DNA of 64,000 nt from Corythucha ciliata (GCA_038030265.1 CM075943.1:47368001-47432000); one strand, 5' to 3'; positions 34,083 to 46,244 are shown, counted from the first letter of the stretch. Notes: generated by a model from the sequence alone, not told the origin. Numbers and translations: made by a program.

Positions 34083-34545
34083 AATATATTTTTTATTACT
34101 TTTGACATCCAAGCTACCATTTAGTTGAAATATTGCATTACTTTTCAGTTTTCTATCCTAAAGTATGCGTTTATCAGACATTTTCAGTCACAATTATGTC
34201 ATTGTCGGATGAGTTACATGCGTTTGTGATCTACTTCCTATAAAGGACGAAATGCTGAAAACTAACTATATCTATTATAGTTATCGAAACATTGGTGTTA
34301 CAGAAGTCATCCTGGTCTAATTTTGTGAGAACGACCATTAAACGAATCCTACATGGTGGCGAATAACGAAAACCGACAAAATTTATTACAGCCTACTACG
34401 AGTAACGGCCGTACCAACTAATGCAATTAGGAACTACCGACAGTTATCGCAGGCGACAGTTGTTGCTCTGCCTTCTCTTTGTTGGAACGTTTAGCCTAAA
34501 TCCGTTTAGCCGTGCACCATTTTGACCACTAAAATGATTTCACGA
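34083..34545. other. Stretch without recognised genes
   Basis: AT-rich sequence between the CXC remnant and the R1-clade LINE; nothing assignable. Confidence 0.5.
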
Positions 34546-34560
34546 GGTTACAGATGATGA
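34546..34560 (+). repeat. Target-site duplication of 34.6-kb LINE, left copy
   Basis: GGTTACAGATGATGA here and GGTTACAGGTGATGA at 37043-37057 differ at one base. The length is typical for R1-like insertions. Confidence 0.8.
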
Positions 34561-36781
34561 GGCGAGGACCGCGCCCGCGCCCACGCGACCTATGTGGCAC
34601 ACCGCCGCGAGTATAAACGCCTCGTCCGACGGGAGAAACGTCGCTCCTGGCGTCAGTTCATCACTGACGAACTGTCGGCGGACTCGTGGAGCCTCCCATA
34701 TCTACTTCATCGAGGGGAAATTCGGCCCACGACCGCTCCTATCCGCCGCTCGAACCTCAACTGACGGCAACACGACACTCGCCACCATCCTCGAGACTCT
34801 TTTCCCAGCGGACGACGCGACCCGCGACACAGACGGCGACAGGCTGACCCGTGAGGCTGTCCCCATACCCCCAGCTACGCCAGATGCCCCTCCATGGACG
34901 CCACAAGAAGTGGCAGCTGTTTTCGCACGGGCACCACCGAAGAAACCTCCCGGTCCTTCCCGGGTGACGGGACAGATGCTCCGCCACCTGCCCGAACTAT
35001 GCATCGATATATACACCGAGATCTTCAACACCTGCCACCGCACCTCATACTTCCCGTCGCCCTGGAAAAAGGCTTACATCAGCCTCATCCTTAAAGACCC
35101 TGACCGGGACCGTAGTGATCCGGCTAGCTACCGCCCGATATCCCTCCTATCGGTCGAGGCAAAGGCGTTCGAACGCCTCATTGTGGACCGCTTACCACCT
35201 TCCACCTACGACCGATGTCACCGGTGGCAATTCGGGGGCATTCCCCACCGGTCGACGGAGATGGCGATACTCCACCTTCAGAGCCAAATCGCAGCTGCCC
35301 CGCATCGCATCACCGCTGTAGCTTGCTACGACATCATCGGCGCATTCAACTCGGCTTGGTGGCCCGCTCTTCTGGCCGAAATCCGCGCCGCTGAGGTTCC
35401 TGCAAACATCTATGGCCTGCTCCGCAGCTATCTTAACGACCGCTACGTTCAGCTAAGCTACAGCGGTATTGTCGCTCATCACGAGCTAACCAGCGCGTGC
35501 CCCCAAGGGGCTGTCCTGGCGTGTCTCCTCTGGGCCCTCGGCTTCGCACCCCTTCTCCGCGAGATCAAAGCAGCTGGTCTAACAGCAACTGCTTTCGTCG
35601 ACGACCTCGCCGTTGTCATCACAGCTCATGACCGTCAGACGCTCCGATGCGAGTTTCGCCGAGTCGACGACATCGTCGCAGCCTGGTGTGGCAATCGTCG
35701 ACTGACCATCAACTGTGCGAAGTCAACCCTAACGATTCTCCGAGGGTCCCAGCACTTCCCGACACAGCGGCACCTTCGGACCACCTCCAACCGAAACTAT
35801 TTAGGAGTCACGCTCATGAGATCGGGACGGCCAACACAACATCTGGCATACCTGGCGCGCACAGTCACCGCCAGCTGCGATTTCCTCCGAGGGATATCGG
35901 GCCGAGGATGGGGGCCTGACTTTCAGAGGCGGCTCGTTTACTATAAGGCCGTCTTTCTTCCACGCATCACATACGCGTGTGTCACCTGGTGGCCGGCAGC
36001 ACGGCCAGCGGACCGTCAACAAGCGCGCACGATCCAACGCCGCTTCCTCATTGCACATTTGACGCTCCTCGTCCTGGCTGGAGTCCTGCCGCTCGACTTG
36101 AAGTTGGACGTCCGCACGGCCACACGAGCCCACCTCTTAGGGACCGACCATCAACTTCCCGAATGGCTGGCCCCCATACCTACAGATCTCGAATCAGCCG
36201 AGTACAAAAAACAGTGCCATCGAGCAGCTCTGATTCGCTGGCAGAGTGAATGGGACAACGGGACCACCGGCCGTTTCACCCACGACGTCATCCCAGTGAT
36301 CGAGGAGCGCCTGCGATGGAAGTGGCGCTTTCTCAGCTACCCAGCAGTGCAACTACTGTCAGGACACGGCTCCTTCAACCACAAGCTCCACTTCCACCGC
36401 CGCCGAGAGAACCCCGACTGCCCATGCGGAGGCGAGGCCGAAACGGCGGAGCATGTGCTCTTCCGCTGCCCGCTCTATCAAGACATCAGGGACCTGTGGC
36501 GAATCCCCCAAAACCCGCGTCTTCTCGTCGCAACAAAATCGTCGGTCCGTCGTTTCCTCGCCTTCGCTAATGCCTGGTACCACCGTCGGGGCACAGGCCC
36601 AACAATGGCAAATGTTGGTGACCCTTCCACCAGCCAACTCTCGGCCTCGGATACCCAAGGTACTGGGACCCAGAGAACCAGTGACCACCGCATCTCATCA
36701 TCACCGTCACGCTCTCATCGTCGACTTCGCTCTCCGAGCCTCTACCAGACCGCCGCTTGTTCCCGTCCGCGGAATCTCTGA
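34561..36781 (+). pseudogene. R1-clade LINE reverse transcriptase with one frameshift
   Basis: The first ~150 bp read in one frame as HRREYKRLVRREKRRSW and QFITDELSADSW, the basic linker before RT. Near 34710 the frame shifts, and the rest is open to 36781. RT motifs are SYRPISLLSVEAKAFERLI, CYDIIGAFNSAWW, ACPQGAVLACLLWAL and AFVDDLAVV (VDD near 35600). The C-terminus has the GHGSFNHKLHF block and CPCGGEAETAEHVLFRC, the R1-type zinc knuckle. A Ser/Arg-rich tail follows. Compared with the nested element the enzyme core is intact but the frame break disables it. Confidence 0.85.
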
Positions 36782-37042
36782 GCTCTAGGTCCCGGTGCCC
36801 CCACCTTTCCGAACAATACGGGTATCACTCTCCACCTCACATTTTACCTGTAAAACTCCCCACCGCCAAGCGGTCCACACCGGTAACGTGTCAGTTTTGA
36901 CCAGCTGGCACGGCTGACGGGGAATGGGGTGGAGATAACCAGGACCTGCACGTGCCGGGTCACTTCCCGGCCGCCAAGTCCGGCATTCCCGGTACTGCGC
37001 CCTAAAGGGCGTTCCACCGGGGCGGGAAGAAGGCACAATCCT
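34561..37042 (+). mobile_element. 5'-truncated R1-clade LINE
   Basis: A 2482-bp GC-rich insertion bounded by 15-bp target duplications. Coding sequence begins at the first inserted base, showing 5' truncation. It ends with a 258-bp 3' UTR lacking poly(A). It is more diverged from the 13.9-kb element than two recent copies of one family would be. Confidence 0.85.
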
Positions 37043-37057
37043 GGTTACAGGTGATGA
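37043..37057 (+). repeat. Target-site duplication of 34.6-kb LINE, right copy
   Basis: GGTTACAGGTGATGA; see the left copy at 34546. Confidence 0.8.
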
Positions 37058-37470
37058 AGACATGGAAACATCAACATCATTTGTCAATTTTAAAAAGTTA
37101 TCCTACATTTGACGATCTCTATCTTAGATAATTTGATACCTCCAGATCCCGCTTTGGACTAGTTTTGTCTGCTTTGAAATGTTACATCGCAGTCACAGCC
37201 GAGAAATTGCTACTTAAGCAAAAAAAGTGCCTTAACCCGAAAAAAATCCAAAAATTGCGCCGTCTTTCCCGAATTCAAGGATAATCCCGAGGTCAACAAT
37301 TTGAACACACCATACCTACACCACCCCCAACAACATGAAACAAAAAAATCATCTACCCTAATAATTGCAACCTTCGACACCTTATTTTACTGGGCTAATA
37401 GTGAAGTTCTAAAAACCATCACAAAGAACTAGGCCCCCAACACAGTACAATGAAAGAATAAGGCCCAACA
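37058..37470. other. Stretch without recognised genes
   Basis: AT-rich, no motif or repeat I can name; it leads into the 17-bp minisatellite. Confidence 0.5.
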
Positions 37471-37474
37471 ACTG

Positions 37475-37985
37475 CTAATGCCCAGCCACAGCTGAAGTCC
37501 AACCACAGTTAGAAGCTCCGACACAGATAATTCCTAACCACAGCAAAGCTCCAAACCACAGAAAAAGTCCAACCACAGCAAAATCCGAACCACAGTCAAG
37601 GTCCAACCACAGAGAAACTCTAACCACAGTTAGAACTTCCAACGGGCAGTAACGTCTTAAGCACGAAGAAGGCCCAAGCACAAAAAATGTCCAACCACAG
37701 CAAAGGTCCAACCACATAAAGGCTCCAACCACAGCAAAGGCCCAACCACAGCAGAGGACCAACCACAGAAAAGCTCGCAACCACAGGAAAAGTCTAACCA
37801 CAGAAAAGCTCTCAACCACAGTAAAGCTCGTACCACAAAGAAGGTCAAACAGCAACCAACGTCACAGCAAACGTCAAACAGCAAAGCTCTGAGCCACAGA
37901 AAAGATCCAACCCCAGCACAATGTCCAACCAAAACGCGATTAATGGTCCAACCACAGCAAAAGCCCAACCACAGTAGATGCTCCA
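37475..37985. repeat. 17-bp minisatellite
   Basis: About 30 units of AACCACAGCAAAGGTCC with substitutions and small length changes. It is cleanest between 37500 and 37830. Minus-strand frames across it (37475-37855 and 37657-38115) translate into hydrophobic LWL/CCGW-type repeats and are by-products of the period. Confidence 0.9.
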
Positions 37986-37989
37986 AAAA

Positions 37990-38620
37990 CAATTGAACAA
38001 AGAAGAAGTAGAAAATGAGTCCACCAACTGGGCGGATGTGGACACAGCTTGCTAGGGGGCTAATACCATTGCCCTCCACCATCGTCCACAAGTGGCGGCG
38101 GAAGTCAGACGGCATTGGGACAGCAAGAACCGGAGAAGTTCAGATTTGATCTCCCCAACATTCAGAAAATATCGTGTTTCGAGTTAATTATGTCTACATG
38201 AGCAAAATTACAATGTTCAAGGTCAAAAATCCAAATTCTTCACCAAATTTACAGTATCTTCACGAAATTCCCTTGTTTCTAGGCTAATTACCCAGCGCTG
38301 CTAGTTGGCCGTGAACAGTTTAATTTGATAAACGGTGACCTTATAAGCCAAATCGGCCATAGAATGGCGTATTCAGCCCGGAAACAAAGAGGGAAGGGGC
38401 AAAGAATATGCTCTGTCACCCCTCTAAAACAAAATTTCGCCCATTTGGCACTTCAACGGGGTTAGCCGTTTCAAATTTCGCGGATGAGGATCTCACTTAG
38501 CCAAAATTTCGTGGGTTTTCCTCACTCGAAAAGCTAATTTTGCGGGAATGTCTCCCTTAACACCAATTTCGAGAGTACCACGCACCGCCAATTTGTGACC
38601 ATCCCTGAATCCCCGTTTGA
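37990..38620. other. Gene-free stretch with AATTTCGCGGG-type words
   Basis: From 38440 words such as AAATTTCGTGGGTTTTC and AATTTTGCGGGAATG recur about every 40-45 bp, related to 39240-39600. No coding features. Confidence 0.45.
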
Positions 38621-38624
38621 ATGG

Positions 38625-39212
38625 ATGCCCCCCCATCCCCGAAAAGCTTGAAGATAAAAAAAGAGGGATTTTCACGTTATTGTTAAGATGTGAAAAATCG
38701 CTAGTTCGCTTCTGTAATTGCGAAAAGGCGCTGGTTCCCTATTGAAATTCAGAAAAAGCGCTAATTCCCGCCTAATAAAAATCCTGGTCTGTAAAATGAA
38801 GAAAAATGCGAATTCGCGTATAAAATCTAGAAAAACGCAAATTCGCAGCTAAAATAAAGAAAAACGATAATTCACAGCAATAATGGAGAAAAACGCTAAT
38901 TGATACAAATTAATAATTCGTGGATAAAATTAAGAAAGAGCACTCATTCGCGAATTGAGGAAACGCTAATTCGCGGATTCTTCAATTTTTGGGGCAACAC
39001 TCGTGGTTTAAATTGAAAAAAAGCGCTAATAATTCGCGACTAAAACTGAGAAAACGCTAACTCACGGTTTCCGGGGACAACTTCTTAGCTAAAATTGAGA
39101 TATTACGTAATTTAACTATACGTCAAAAGTCTATTCCTCGTTTTGTTCAGAGAGTAAGTGACCTTCCTAGAGATTTCCGCCTCGGGCCCCGAAAGGTGTT
39201 GGTCCGCCACTG
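38625..39212 (+). mobile_element. Truncated copy of the ~30-bp-repeat element with CAGTGGCGG end
   Basis: The head AAAGCTTGAAGATAAAAAAA and GAGGGATTTT matches 27119-27150. The array of forward ~30-bp repeats (38670-39115) follows. The tail AGTCTATTCCTCGTTTTG, CGGGCCCCGAAAGGTGTTGG, CCGCCACTG matches 28475-28554. The same head-array-tail order in two places shows that the array belongs to a defined mobile unit. Confidence 0.7.
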
Positions 39213-41285
39213 CTTTCAAAATACAATTTTTAAAGACTTGGCACTCACAGAACTCAATTTCACGGTGTTTTCACATCCACAAATCGAATTACCCACGATT
39301 GACCCGTGAGTCAAATCTTGTGGGGTTGACCCATTCAGTCCTACTTCACGGGGTTCAAAATAGCAACACGTTTGAAGCATTCATAAAAGCTATTCCGCGG
39401 GTTGGAATCTTGCGATTGTTCAAATTTCGCGGGTTCCGGCACTTACTGAACCCAATTTTGCCGTTTAGGCCGATTCGAGAATCAATTTCGCCTTTATGGC
39501 TCCTTAAAAACATGCAAATTCCGGTGGTTTGCACGTCTTGTGTCATTCAAATCTACAAACTTGGTTTGACACTATTGGCACCTACCCAAACAAAATCCCC
39601 CAAAATTCAGAAATGTTCAACTTTTTGCGACATCGGGTGTCTTAAATGACTGGCCTAACAGTTTAATTCGATGAATAAAATTAAAAATAATGAATCGAGA
39701 GCCGAACATAACATAAACAAGGTAACAAATCAACCTTAAAAATTTTTTTTTTTTGGCAAAGTGTGGGACGTTGGTTTACCAACCATGAGGGGGCAATGGG
39801 AAGGGGGTGTTGAGCAACTTGTTTACAAATCAATTATTTATTTTTGTTTTACGCGTCTCTCTTGATGCGCAGCTTTCTAGAATGATGTTTCGGTGTGAGT
39901 GTGTTTAGTGTGAGGGGGGGGGGGGGGTGTATGTCCACGCCTTAAAAAATTGATTTGTTTCTCAGAATATAATGGGGGAGTTATTCCGTCCAATTCTACG
40001 AATATTTTAAGTGCGTGGTCTTTAGATTTATGCATTTCAATCATTATTATTAATTTTTTTTTTTCAAGAAATCTTCCCGCCGCAGAGAATGCGGGTTTTC
40101 CCCGAAATAATAGCCACTTCGGCCAGTTACCGTGGAGCGTCTGAATCTCGATATCTTGATTTAAGGGATGAGCATGAAGCTTGGCAGTCAGCAAGAATAG
40201 TGACTTCCTATAAGAGCGATCTATGTCGACTAAATTGACAGTCCTGAGGGCGAGGAAGTTCCTTAAAGTTTCGTGAGCAAATAGAGCATGAACACCAACA
40301 TCAGGAGGTCCATCCAAAAAGCACCAGAATGAACCATGATAATGGTTTGGATTTCTCAACAAAATTCAGCATAGAATGTTTCTCGTTAAGGTGCAGGAAC
40401 ACATACATACCCCTCTTTCTTCTAAAGGTAGTACATGCTTTGATTTTTTTCAAAGCTTTGGGGTCGGGCGCGGGGCGGGTTGAGCTCTCTTCTCAAGTTC
40501 CATCACCGGCCTTGCTTGTTAGACACTTCTCCATTCAAGTTTTCTTCGCTCTCACTCACTTGCTCACACTCTCTCACTCTCTCTCTCTTTTCGTAACCCT
40601 CATCCTTTCATTCCTCACATCATCAATTCAACCCGCGCGATCGGGTGAAGTGAACCCGTGCACCTCTCACTCACCCCTCACCATAGCCACCAGCATCACC
40701 GTCTTTTCATTCATGTCCGTCTTCTTATAATACTAATTAACAACCCTCCTCGGGAATGAAGGAGAACGAAGGTCGTGTTCTTTTAGTTCGTATAGTGAAT
40801 GGCTGAGCGAGCGAGACCGAAGAGAAAAACTCGTAACATAACCCCATGTTTAAGCGGCGTCATTTTATAATTAACCCTCACTCATTGGTTAGCGGGAGAA
40901 AATTAAAAGTTATGAGGCTTTGGGGAGAATAGTAATATAGGAGTGTGAGAGAGAGAGAGAGAGATTGACCGAGGAGGTTTTTTCATTACGGTAATTGGCG
41001 GATATTGATAATTATTTAATTTTTTATTACGCATGCCGATTTTCGTTCTGAAACGCGATACAATGTTTCTTTCTGTAATCGCGTGCCACTCTTTTTTTTT
41101 AGGCTAACCTACAATTTTAAACGACTCAAATCTTCTGGTGCAACCTGCCCCTCCCCCCATATCTTTGTTTCTATGGTTGTGGCGTCAGTACCTATACTCA
41201 TCCCGTTTCCAGGACCTGGCCTTTACCCCATTTTGGGCCGGGATAAACCCAGCCACCCCACTAAGCCAAAGTTGGTGACCTCCCG
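39213..41285. other. Mostly gene-free region
   Basis: 39240-39600 holds degenerate TTCACGGGGTTC/ATTTCGCGGGTT words. A G16 run lies near 39912, CT tracts near 40570, and a GA tract near 40950. One unexplained minus-strand frame (39877-40362) is listed separately. Confidence 0.45.
39877..40362 (-). CDS. Unrecognised 161-codon open frame
   Basis: I do not recognise this protein. The first ~105 codons (SFWCFLDGPPDVGVHALF, LVDIDRSYRKSLFLL, HGNWPKWLLFRGKPAF) look more protein-like in composition than neighbouring frames. The last third crosses an A-rich tract and a C-run and becomes KKLIIMIE and TPPPPPHTKHTH, which looks like read-through into simple sequence. It could be one exon, a fragment of a mobile-element protein, or chance. 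No splice sites or partner exons were found. Confidence 0.25.
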   Translation of the reverse strand: MLRNPNHYHGSFWCFLDGPPDVGVHALFAHETLRNFLALRTVNLVDIDRSYRKSLFLLTAKLHAHPLNQDIEIQTLHGNWPKWLLFRGKPAFSAAGRFLEKKKLIIMIEMHKSKDHALKIFVELDGITPPLYSEKQINFLRRGHTPPPPPHTKHTHTETSF

Positions 41286-41289
41286 AACG

Positions 41290-41490
41290 CACTAAAATTG
41301 AGTAAAAACACCAATTCACGGCTAAAATTGAGAAATGAAGCTCATTCACGCAGGTAAAAAATTTAGAGAAGGCGCCAGTTCGTGGTTTCTCGAACCAGGA
41401 GTTGAGAAAAAAAAGCACTCAGCTTCACCTAAAATTAAGGGAAAACGTCAATTCGAGGCTAAAAATAGTGGTCATTCACGAGTAAAATCG
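41290..41490 (+). repeat. Degenerate ~30-bp tandem repeat, block 5 (forward, short)
   Basis: About six units (CTAAAATTGAG, AATTCACGG words). Upstream TTTTGGGCCGGGATAAACCC and CACCCCACTAAGCC may be element-end sequence. Confidence 0.65.
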
Positions 41491-41819
41491 GTGCAACTAC
41501 TCTTGAGAAAAACCGGATCCACGCCTGAGGGCAGCTTGACTGGGCAAAATAACAGACGCACCATTGCCTTTCTGCAGGCTTATAACAAGATCTGGAGGTT
41601 AGAATCGCGTGAATTCACGGTCATCGGAGAATTTTGCACAGAAACGGCTGGAAGTATCCGTCAATAAATAAAAATCTGCTGATGAAAAACCGTCTTTTTT
41701 AGCCTTCTATTTCAAATTTTATGTCGAAAACCCCCCCGAAAAGTGATACTTTTGGAGCTAAACTTTAAATTTTAGACCTGAGGCGGTAATTAGAACTGGC
41801 ATTTCCTTTCCCAAAAGGG

Positions 41820-42215
41820 ACGTACTAATTTGCGGATTCCATATGTGAAATGACGATAGAGAGCTACAAATTGACACGTATACTGCTATACCATACCAGT
41901 AACTTTTAATGACACTTTAGGTGATAGTTACTCAAAAGTACTAGTACTTGTCCCCACAGGTCAAGTTGCGGATTCCAATAAAAGCTTGCGGATTCCATAT
42001 GTAAAATGACGATAGAGAGCTGCAAATTGACACGTATACTGCTATACCATACCAGTAACTTTTAATAGGACTTTAAGTGATTGGTACTCAAAAGTACTAG
42101 TACTTGTTCCTACGGGTCATGTTGCGGATTCCAATAAAAGCTTGCGGATTTCATATGTAAACTGACGATGGAGAGATGCAAACGTATTCTGCTATTCCAT
42201 GCCAATAACTGGTTT
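41820..42215 (-). repeat. ~155-bp tandem repeat, left arm (about 2.5 units)
   Basis: Units begin TTGCGGATTCCATATGT near 41840, 41987 and 42142. They contain CGTATACTGCTATACCATAC and AGTACTAGTACTTG. This is the reverse complement of the array at 42770-43375. Confidence 0.9.
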
Positions 42216-42769
42216 GGGAAAAATAGCGTACGATGCGCGGCTACGACTCGTGCGCTAACTTTCATACACGAACAGGATGAGGTGCGTTCCGTATGCGTAT
42301 CGTGATATACTATTACTTCATAGAAAGTCTTGCAATCGTTGAATTGAAATATGATTCTATATTTACCTTTGTTCTATTTTTTCAATGAATGAATGATTTT
42401 TTTTTTTTTTCATCTTCATTTTCTCGTACTTCCTGATATTTAATTGACAAGAAATGAAACATTCAAGCACCCCCTATTATTGAAATAAAAATACATATAT
42501 TCGACATTCACCTTACGCTTATCATTGAGTATTGATAAAAACATTAGTGCTTATAGCCCGTCAAGTTAAACGTGGACCTCGCCCTTCTGGGATTAGCCCC
42601 TCCAGGTCACACTCACTTTTCATTGGTAAACAGTGGATCAACCAATTCGGTAAGGAAAGTTAAGGAAGAGAAGTTGCAACTTATCGATTGAGAGTGCGCT
42701 GGCCGCGGGTTCATGTTCTTCTTGGCGGTCTTTTTTTTTTTTTTTTTTTTTTTTGTTGGAATTGAAATC
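42216..42769. other. Spacer between the inverted 155-bp arrays
   Basis: A 550-bp centre with a T24 run (42731-42754) and no coding features. It may be the loop of a foldback element. Confidence 0.5.
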
Positions 42770-43375
42770 TTTTGAGTAACTATCACCTAAAGTGCCATCA
42801 AGAGTTACTGGTATGGTATAGCAGTATACGTGTCAATTTGCAGCTCTATATCGTCATTTCACATATGGAATCCGCAAGCTTTTATTGGAATCCGCAACTT
42901 GACCTGTGGGGACAAGTACTAGTACTTTTGAGTAACTATCACCTAAAGTGCCATCAAAAGTTACTGGGATGGTATAGCAGTATACGTGTCAATTTGCAGC
43001 TCTCTATCGTCATTTCACACATGGAATCCGCAAGCTTTTGTGGAATCCGCAACTTGACCTGTGGGGACAAGTACTAGTACTTTTGAGTGACTATCAGCTA
43101 TAGGGCCATTAATAGTTACTGGTATGGTATAGCAGTATACGTGTCAATTTGCAGCTCTATATCGTCATTTCACATATGGAATCCGCAAGCTTTTATTGGA
43201 ATCCGCAACTTGACCTGTGGGGACAAGTACTAGTACGTTTGAGTAACTATCACCTAAAGTGCCATCAAAAGTTACTGAGATGGTATAGCAGTATACGTGT
43301 ATATTTGCAGCTCTCTATCGTCATTTCACATATGGAATCCGCAAGCTTTTGTTGAATCCGCAAATTAGAAACTCC
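42770..43375 (+). repeat. ~155-bp tandem repeat, right arm (about 4 units)
   Basis: Units start TTTGAGTAACTATCACC at 42770, 42926, 43081 and 43237, a period of 155-156 bp. Each contains GGTATAGCAGTATACGTG and ATATGGAATCCGCAAGC. Because the period is often a multiple of three, a frame stays open through two units at 42772-43077, giving a repeated peptide that I do not take as coding. Confidence 0.9.
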
Positions 43376-43784
43376 CCTCCCAAAATAAGTCTGGATGGCA
43401 CAGCGGACTAGCCAAAACACACGAAATTGTGCGTCGAACCTGCGAAAATGGGATTTTTGTTCGAAAAATGAGCAAAATCGGTTTTCAAACTAAGTCGACC
43501 CACGAAATCGGTTTGTCAGCAACAAACAGCCGCGAATTTTTGGTGAACCCGATGTGCGAAAATGTGTTGTTCTTTTCAGCGAGAAAAATCTTATTTTGGA
43601 GCGTTTTACGGAGCGAAATACAAGAAATGTGTGTTTCTAAAGCCAGATGTGGGATTTTTTTAAAAAAATTATTTTATTTTATTGAAAAGTGATGTCTTGG
43701 TGGTCGAAATCAGATATGCTGGTTCTCGGGTAGGGCAACTGCCCACACCAGCCACGCAACGCCCATGGCGAGATGTGTTATAGT
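43376..43784. other. Stretch without recognised genes
   Basis: GCGAAAATG/ATTTTTG-type degenerate words. GGGCAACTGCCCACACCAGC near 43733-43752 resembles a transposon terminus. No gene. Confidence 0.4.
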
Positions 43785-45030
43785 GAAAAACGCTAAATTC
43801 GCTGCTCAAATTGAGAAAAATCTCTATTTAGTGACTCAATTGAGGAAAAAGCGCTAATGCGCGCTTGAATTAACTATTTTTTTCAACGTGTGCCATGAAT
43901 TGTAGTTTTTTCTCAAATTTACGCACGAATTAACATTTTTCTTGATTTTAGCCGCAAATTAGTGTTTTTCTCTATTTTAGGCGGGGAATAAGTTTTTTTT
44001 TTTCTTCAAATTTCAGCTGTTTATTAGTGTTTTTCAAAACTTTTTCCTCGAGTTGGAACTTTTTCTTAATTTACCCGCTTAACTGCGAATTTTCTCAATT
44101 TTAGCCATGAATTATCGATTTTATCCGTTTTACTCGCTGATTAGCACTTTCTCATCATTTTAGCCTGCGAATTTAAGTTTTAAATTTTAGCAACGAATTA
44201 ATGATTTTCTCAATTTTAACGGCAAATTAGCGTTTTTCATCATTTTAGCCGCAAATAGGCGTTTTTCTTTTTTTTTTAGCCGTGTACAGCGTTTTTCAAC
44301 ACGTTATCCGCGAATAATCACTTTTTCTTAATTTATCTTCTAATTCGCAATTTTTCAAAATTTTAGCCATGAATTATCGATTTTATTTGTTTGACCCGCG
44401 CCGGTTGGCACTTTGTCTCAATTTTAGCCGCGAAATAATGTTCTTCTCAATTTGAGCCATGAAGTTTCCTTCGGGAGCAGGGAATTGGTGATTTCTCAAT
44501 TTTATCCGCGAATCAGCATTTTTTTCATTTTAGCCGCGAATTGGCGGTATTTCCATTTTTGAGCCGCGTATAGCGTTTTTCAACACTTTATATCCGCAAA
44601 TTAGCACTTTTTTAAAAAATTTATGCACTAATTTGAAATTTCTATAAATTTTAGCCTTGAATTATCGATTTTATCTGTTTCATACTCGCCGATCAGCACA
44701 TTCTCTTAATTTTAACCGCAAATTCACGCTTTTCAATTTCAACAACGAATTAATGTTGTTCTCAATTTTAGCCACTAGTTGCCTTCAGAAGCCGCGAATT
44801 AGTGTTTTCTTAATATTAGCCGCGAATAAACGTTTTTTAAAATGTTTGCCTCAAGTTGAGCCGCAATTTTTTTTTTTTTCATTTTCATTCATTCATTTTA
44901 GCCGTGTGTTAGTGAATTTTCTTTATTTTTCCGGTAATTAATGATTTTTTTCCACTTTTAGCCATGAATTATCGATTTTATCTGTTTTACCCGCCGGTTA
45001 GCACTTTCTCTTAATTTTAGCCGCTAGCTA
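43785..45030 (-). repeat. Degenerate ~30-bp tandem repeat, block 6 (mostly reverse)
   Basis: After about 90 bp of forward units it switches at 43880 to reverse units (CTCAATTTTAGCCGCGAATT). The long variant TTGCCTTCAGAAGCCGCG appears near 44773. Near 45015 the orientation flips again into block 7, so blocks 6 and 7 are inverted arms meeting almost without spacer. Confidence 0.8.
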
Positions 45031-46090
45031 AATTCAGAAAACGTGCTAATTCGCGGTAAAAATGTAGACAAATGATAACAAACGACTAAGATTGAATGAT
45101 TTACTAATTTACTGCTAAAATTGAGAAAAGTTGAAAAACACAAATTCTTAACTTTAAATTAATAAAAACGTTAAAATTGAGAAAATACCAATTCACGGCT
45201 TCTTATGGCAACATTGTGGCTAAAATTGAGAAAAAGCGCTAATTCATGGACGAAATCGAAATAATAATGCTCGGCAAAAATGAGAAAAACGTCAATTCAC
45301 GTCAGTTCGGCTAAAATTAAGGTAAATTGCTAATTAGGAGATACAAGAAAAAGCGCTAATTCGCCGTTGAAGAGCAGAAAAACGCTATAATAAACGGCCA
45401 AAATTGAGAGAAAGCGCAGGTAATCGGCGGGCAAACTGAAGAAAAATTCACCAGTTGTTGAGGGCACCAGCACGGCAGAATGTCTGAAGGCAACTTCAGC
45501 TGCTAAAATAGACAATTTAAGCTAACCGCAAATTTTTTTTGGCCCTCAATAGGAGGCTAAAATTGAGAAGGCGCGCAAATGAGTTCATCTCTTGGGTCAA
45601 GCATGTGGCAAAAGGTTTGAAAGGACGCTAAAATAGTGGAAAATTTGTAGCAAAAAAAGCGAAAAGAGTTGGTACATTAAAGAATCTGAAGTCAGCTCGG
45701 ACTCGATTTTTTTCAAGGACACCATACTTCCATTCCCGTGAAGAACATGGAAGTGAAAATCACTAATTCGCGGCTAAAATTTGAAAAAACCTCCAATTCA
45801 CGGCCATAATTGAGAAGAAACGCGATAAATTGAGAAAAAGCAACGACAAATTGCACAGTAGGTTGGGCTGATAATGAAAAAAACGCCAAATCGCGGTTGA
45901 ACTGGCTAAAATATGATAATTCGCGGATACATGTGAGAACACCCGGTAATTCACACCTAAACTGGAGAAAAGGCGTGAATTCACGGCTAATATTTCCCGG
46001 AAAAGAAATTGAGGTGAAGCGCTAAAATAGAGATATAGCGCAATTCGCGGCTTAAGTTCTAGCGTGCGCGGGAAAAAGAGTAAAAGTCCA
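45031..46090 (+). repeat. Degenerate ~30-bp tandem repeat, block 7 (forward)
   Basis: Forward units (GAGAAAAAGCGCTAATTC) with the long variant ACGGCTTCTTATGGCAAC near 45194. It is more diverged after 45540. Confidence 0.75.
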
Positions 46091-46238
46091 AAATTAGGTC
46101 AAATGAGTTTAAATCATGAATCAACTCGTCGAAAAGCGCTCTTTTTTATGGTCCAAATAAGATAAGTCAAACCCATCTCGATGGTTCTTAAAATCCAACA
46201 CACAGGCCGAAGAGGAATTCTTCTACCAAGCAGTATCG

Positions 46239-46244
46239 CAATCG
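46239..46244 (+). repeat. 6-bp target duplication, left copy
   Basis: CAATCG immediately precedes CCAGTTCCGGC; the same six bases follow CCGGCACTGG at 49573-49578. Confidence 0.65.

Noticed and set aside
37475..38115. Hydrophobic LWL/CCGW-repeat minus-strand frames
   Set aside because: They are the translation of the 17-bp minisatellite and not a membrane protein.
42772..43355. Repeated peptide frames (ISHMESASF-type) across the 155-bp array
   Set aside because: The frame is open only because the repeat period is near a multiple of three. It breaks at the 155-bp unit and has no start context or homology I recognise.
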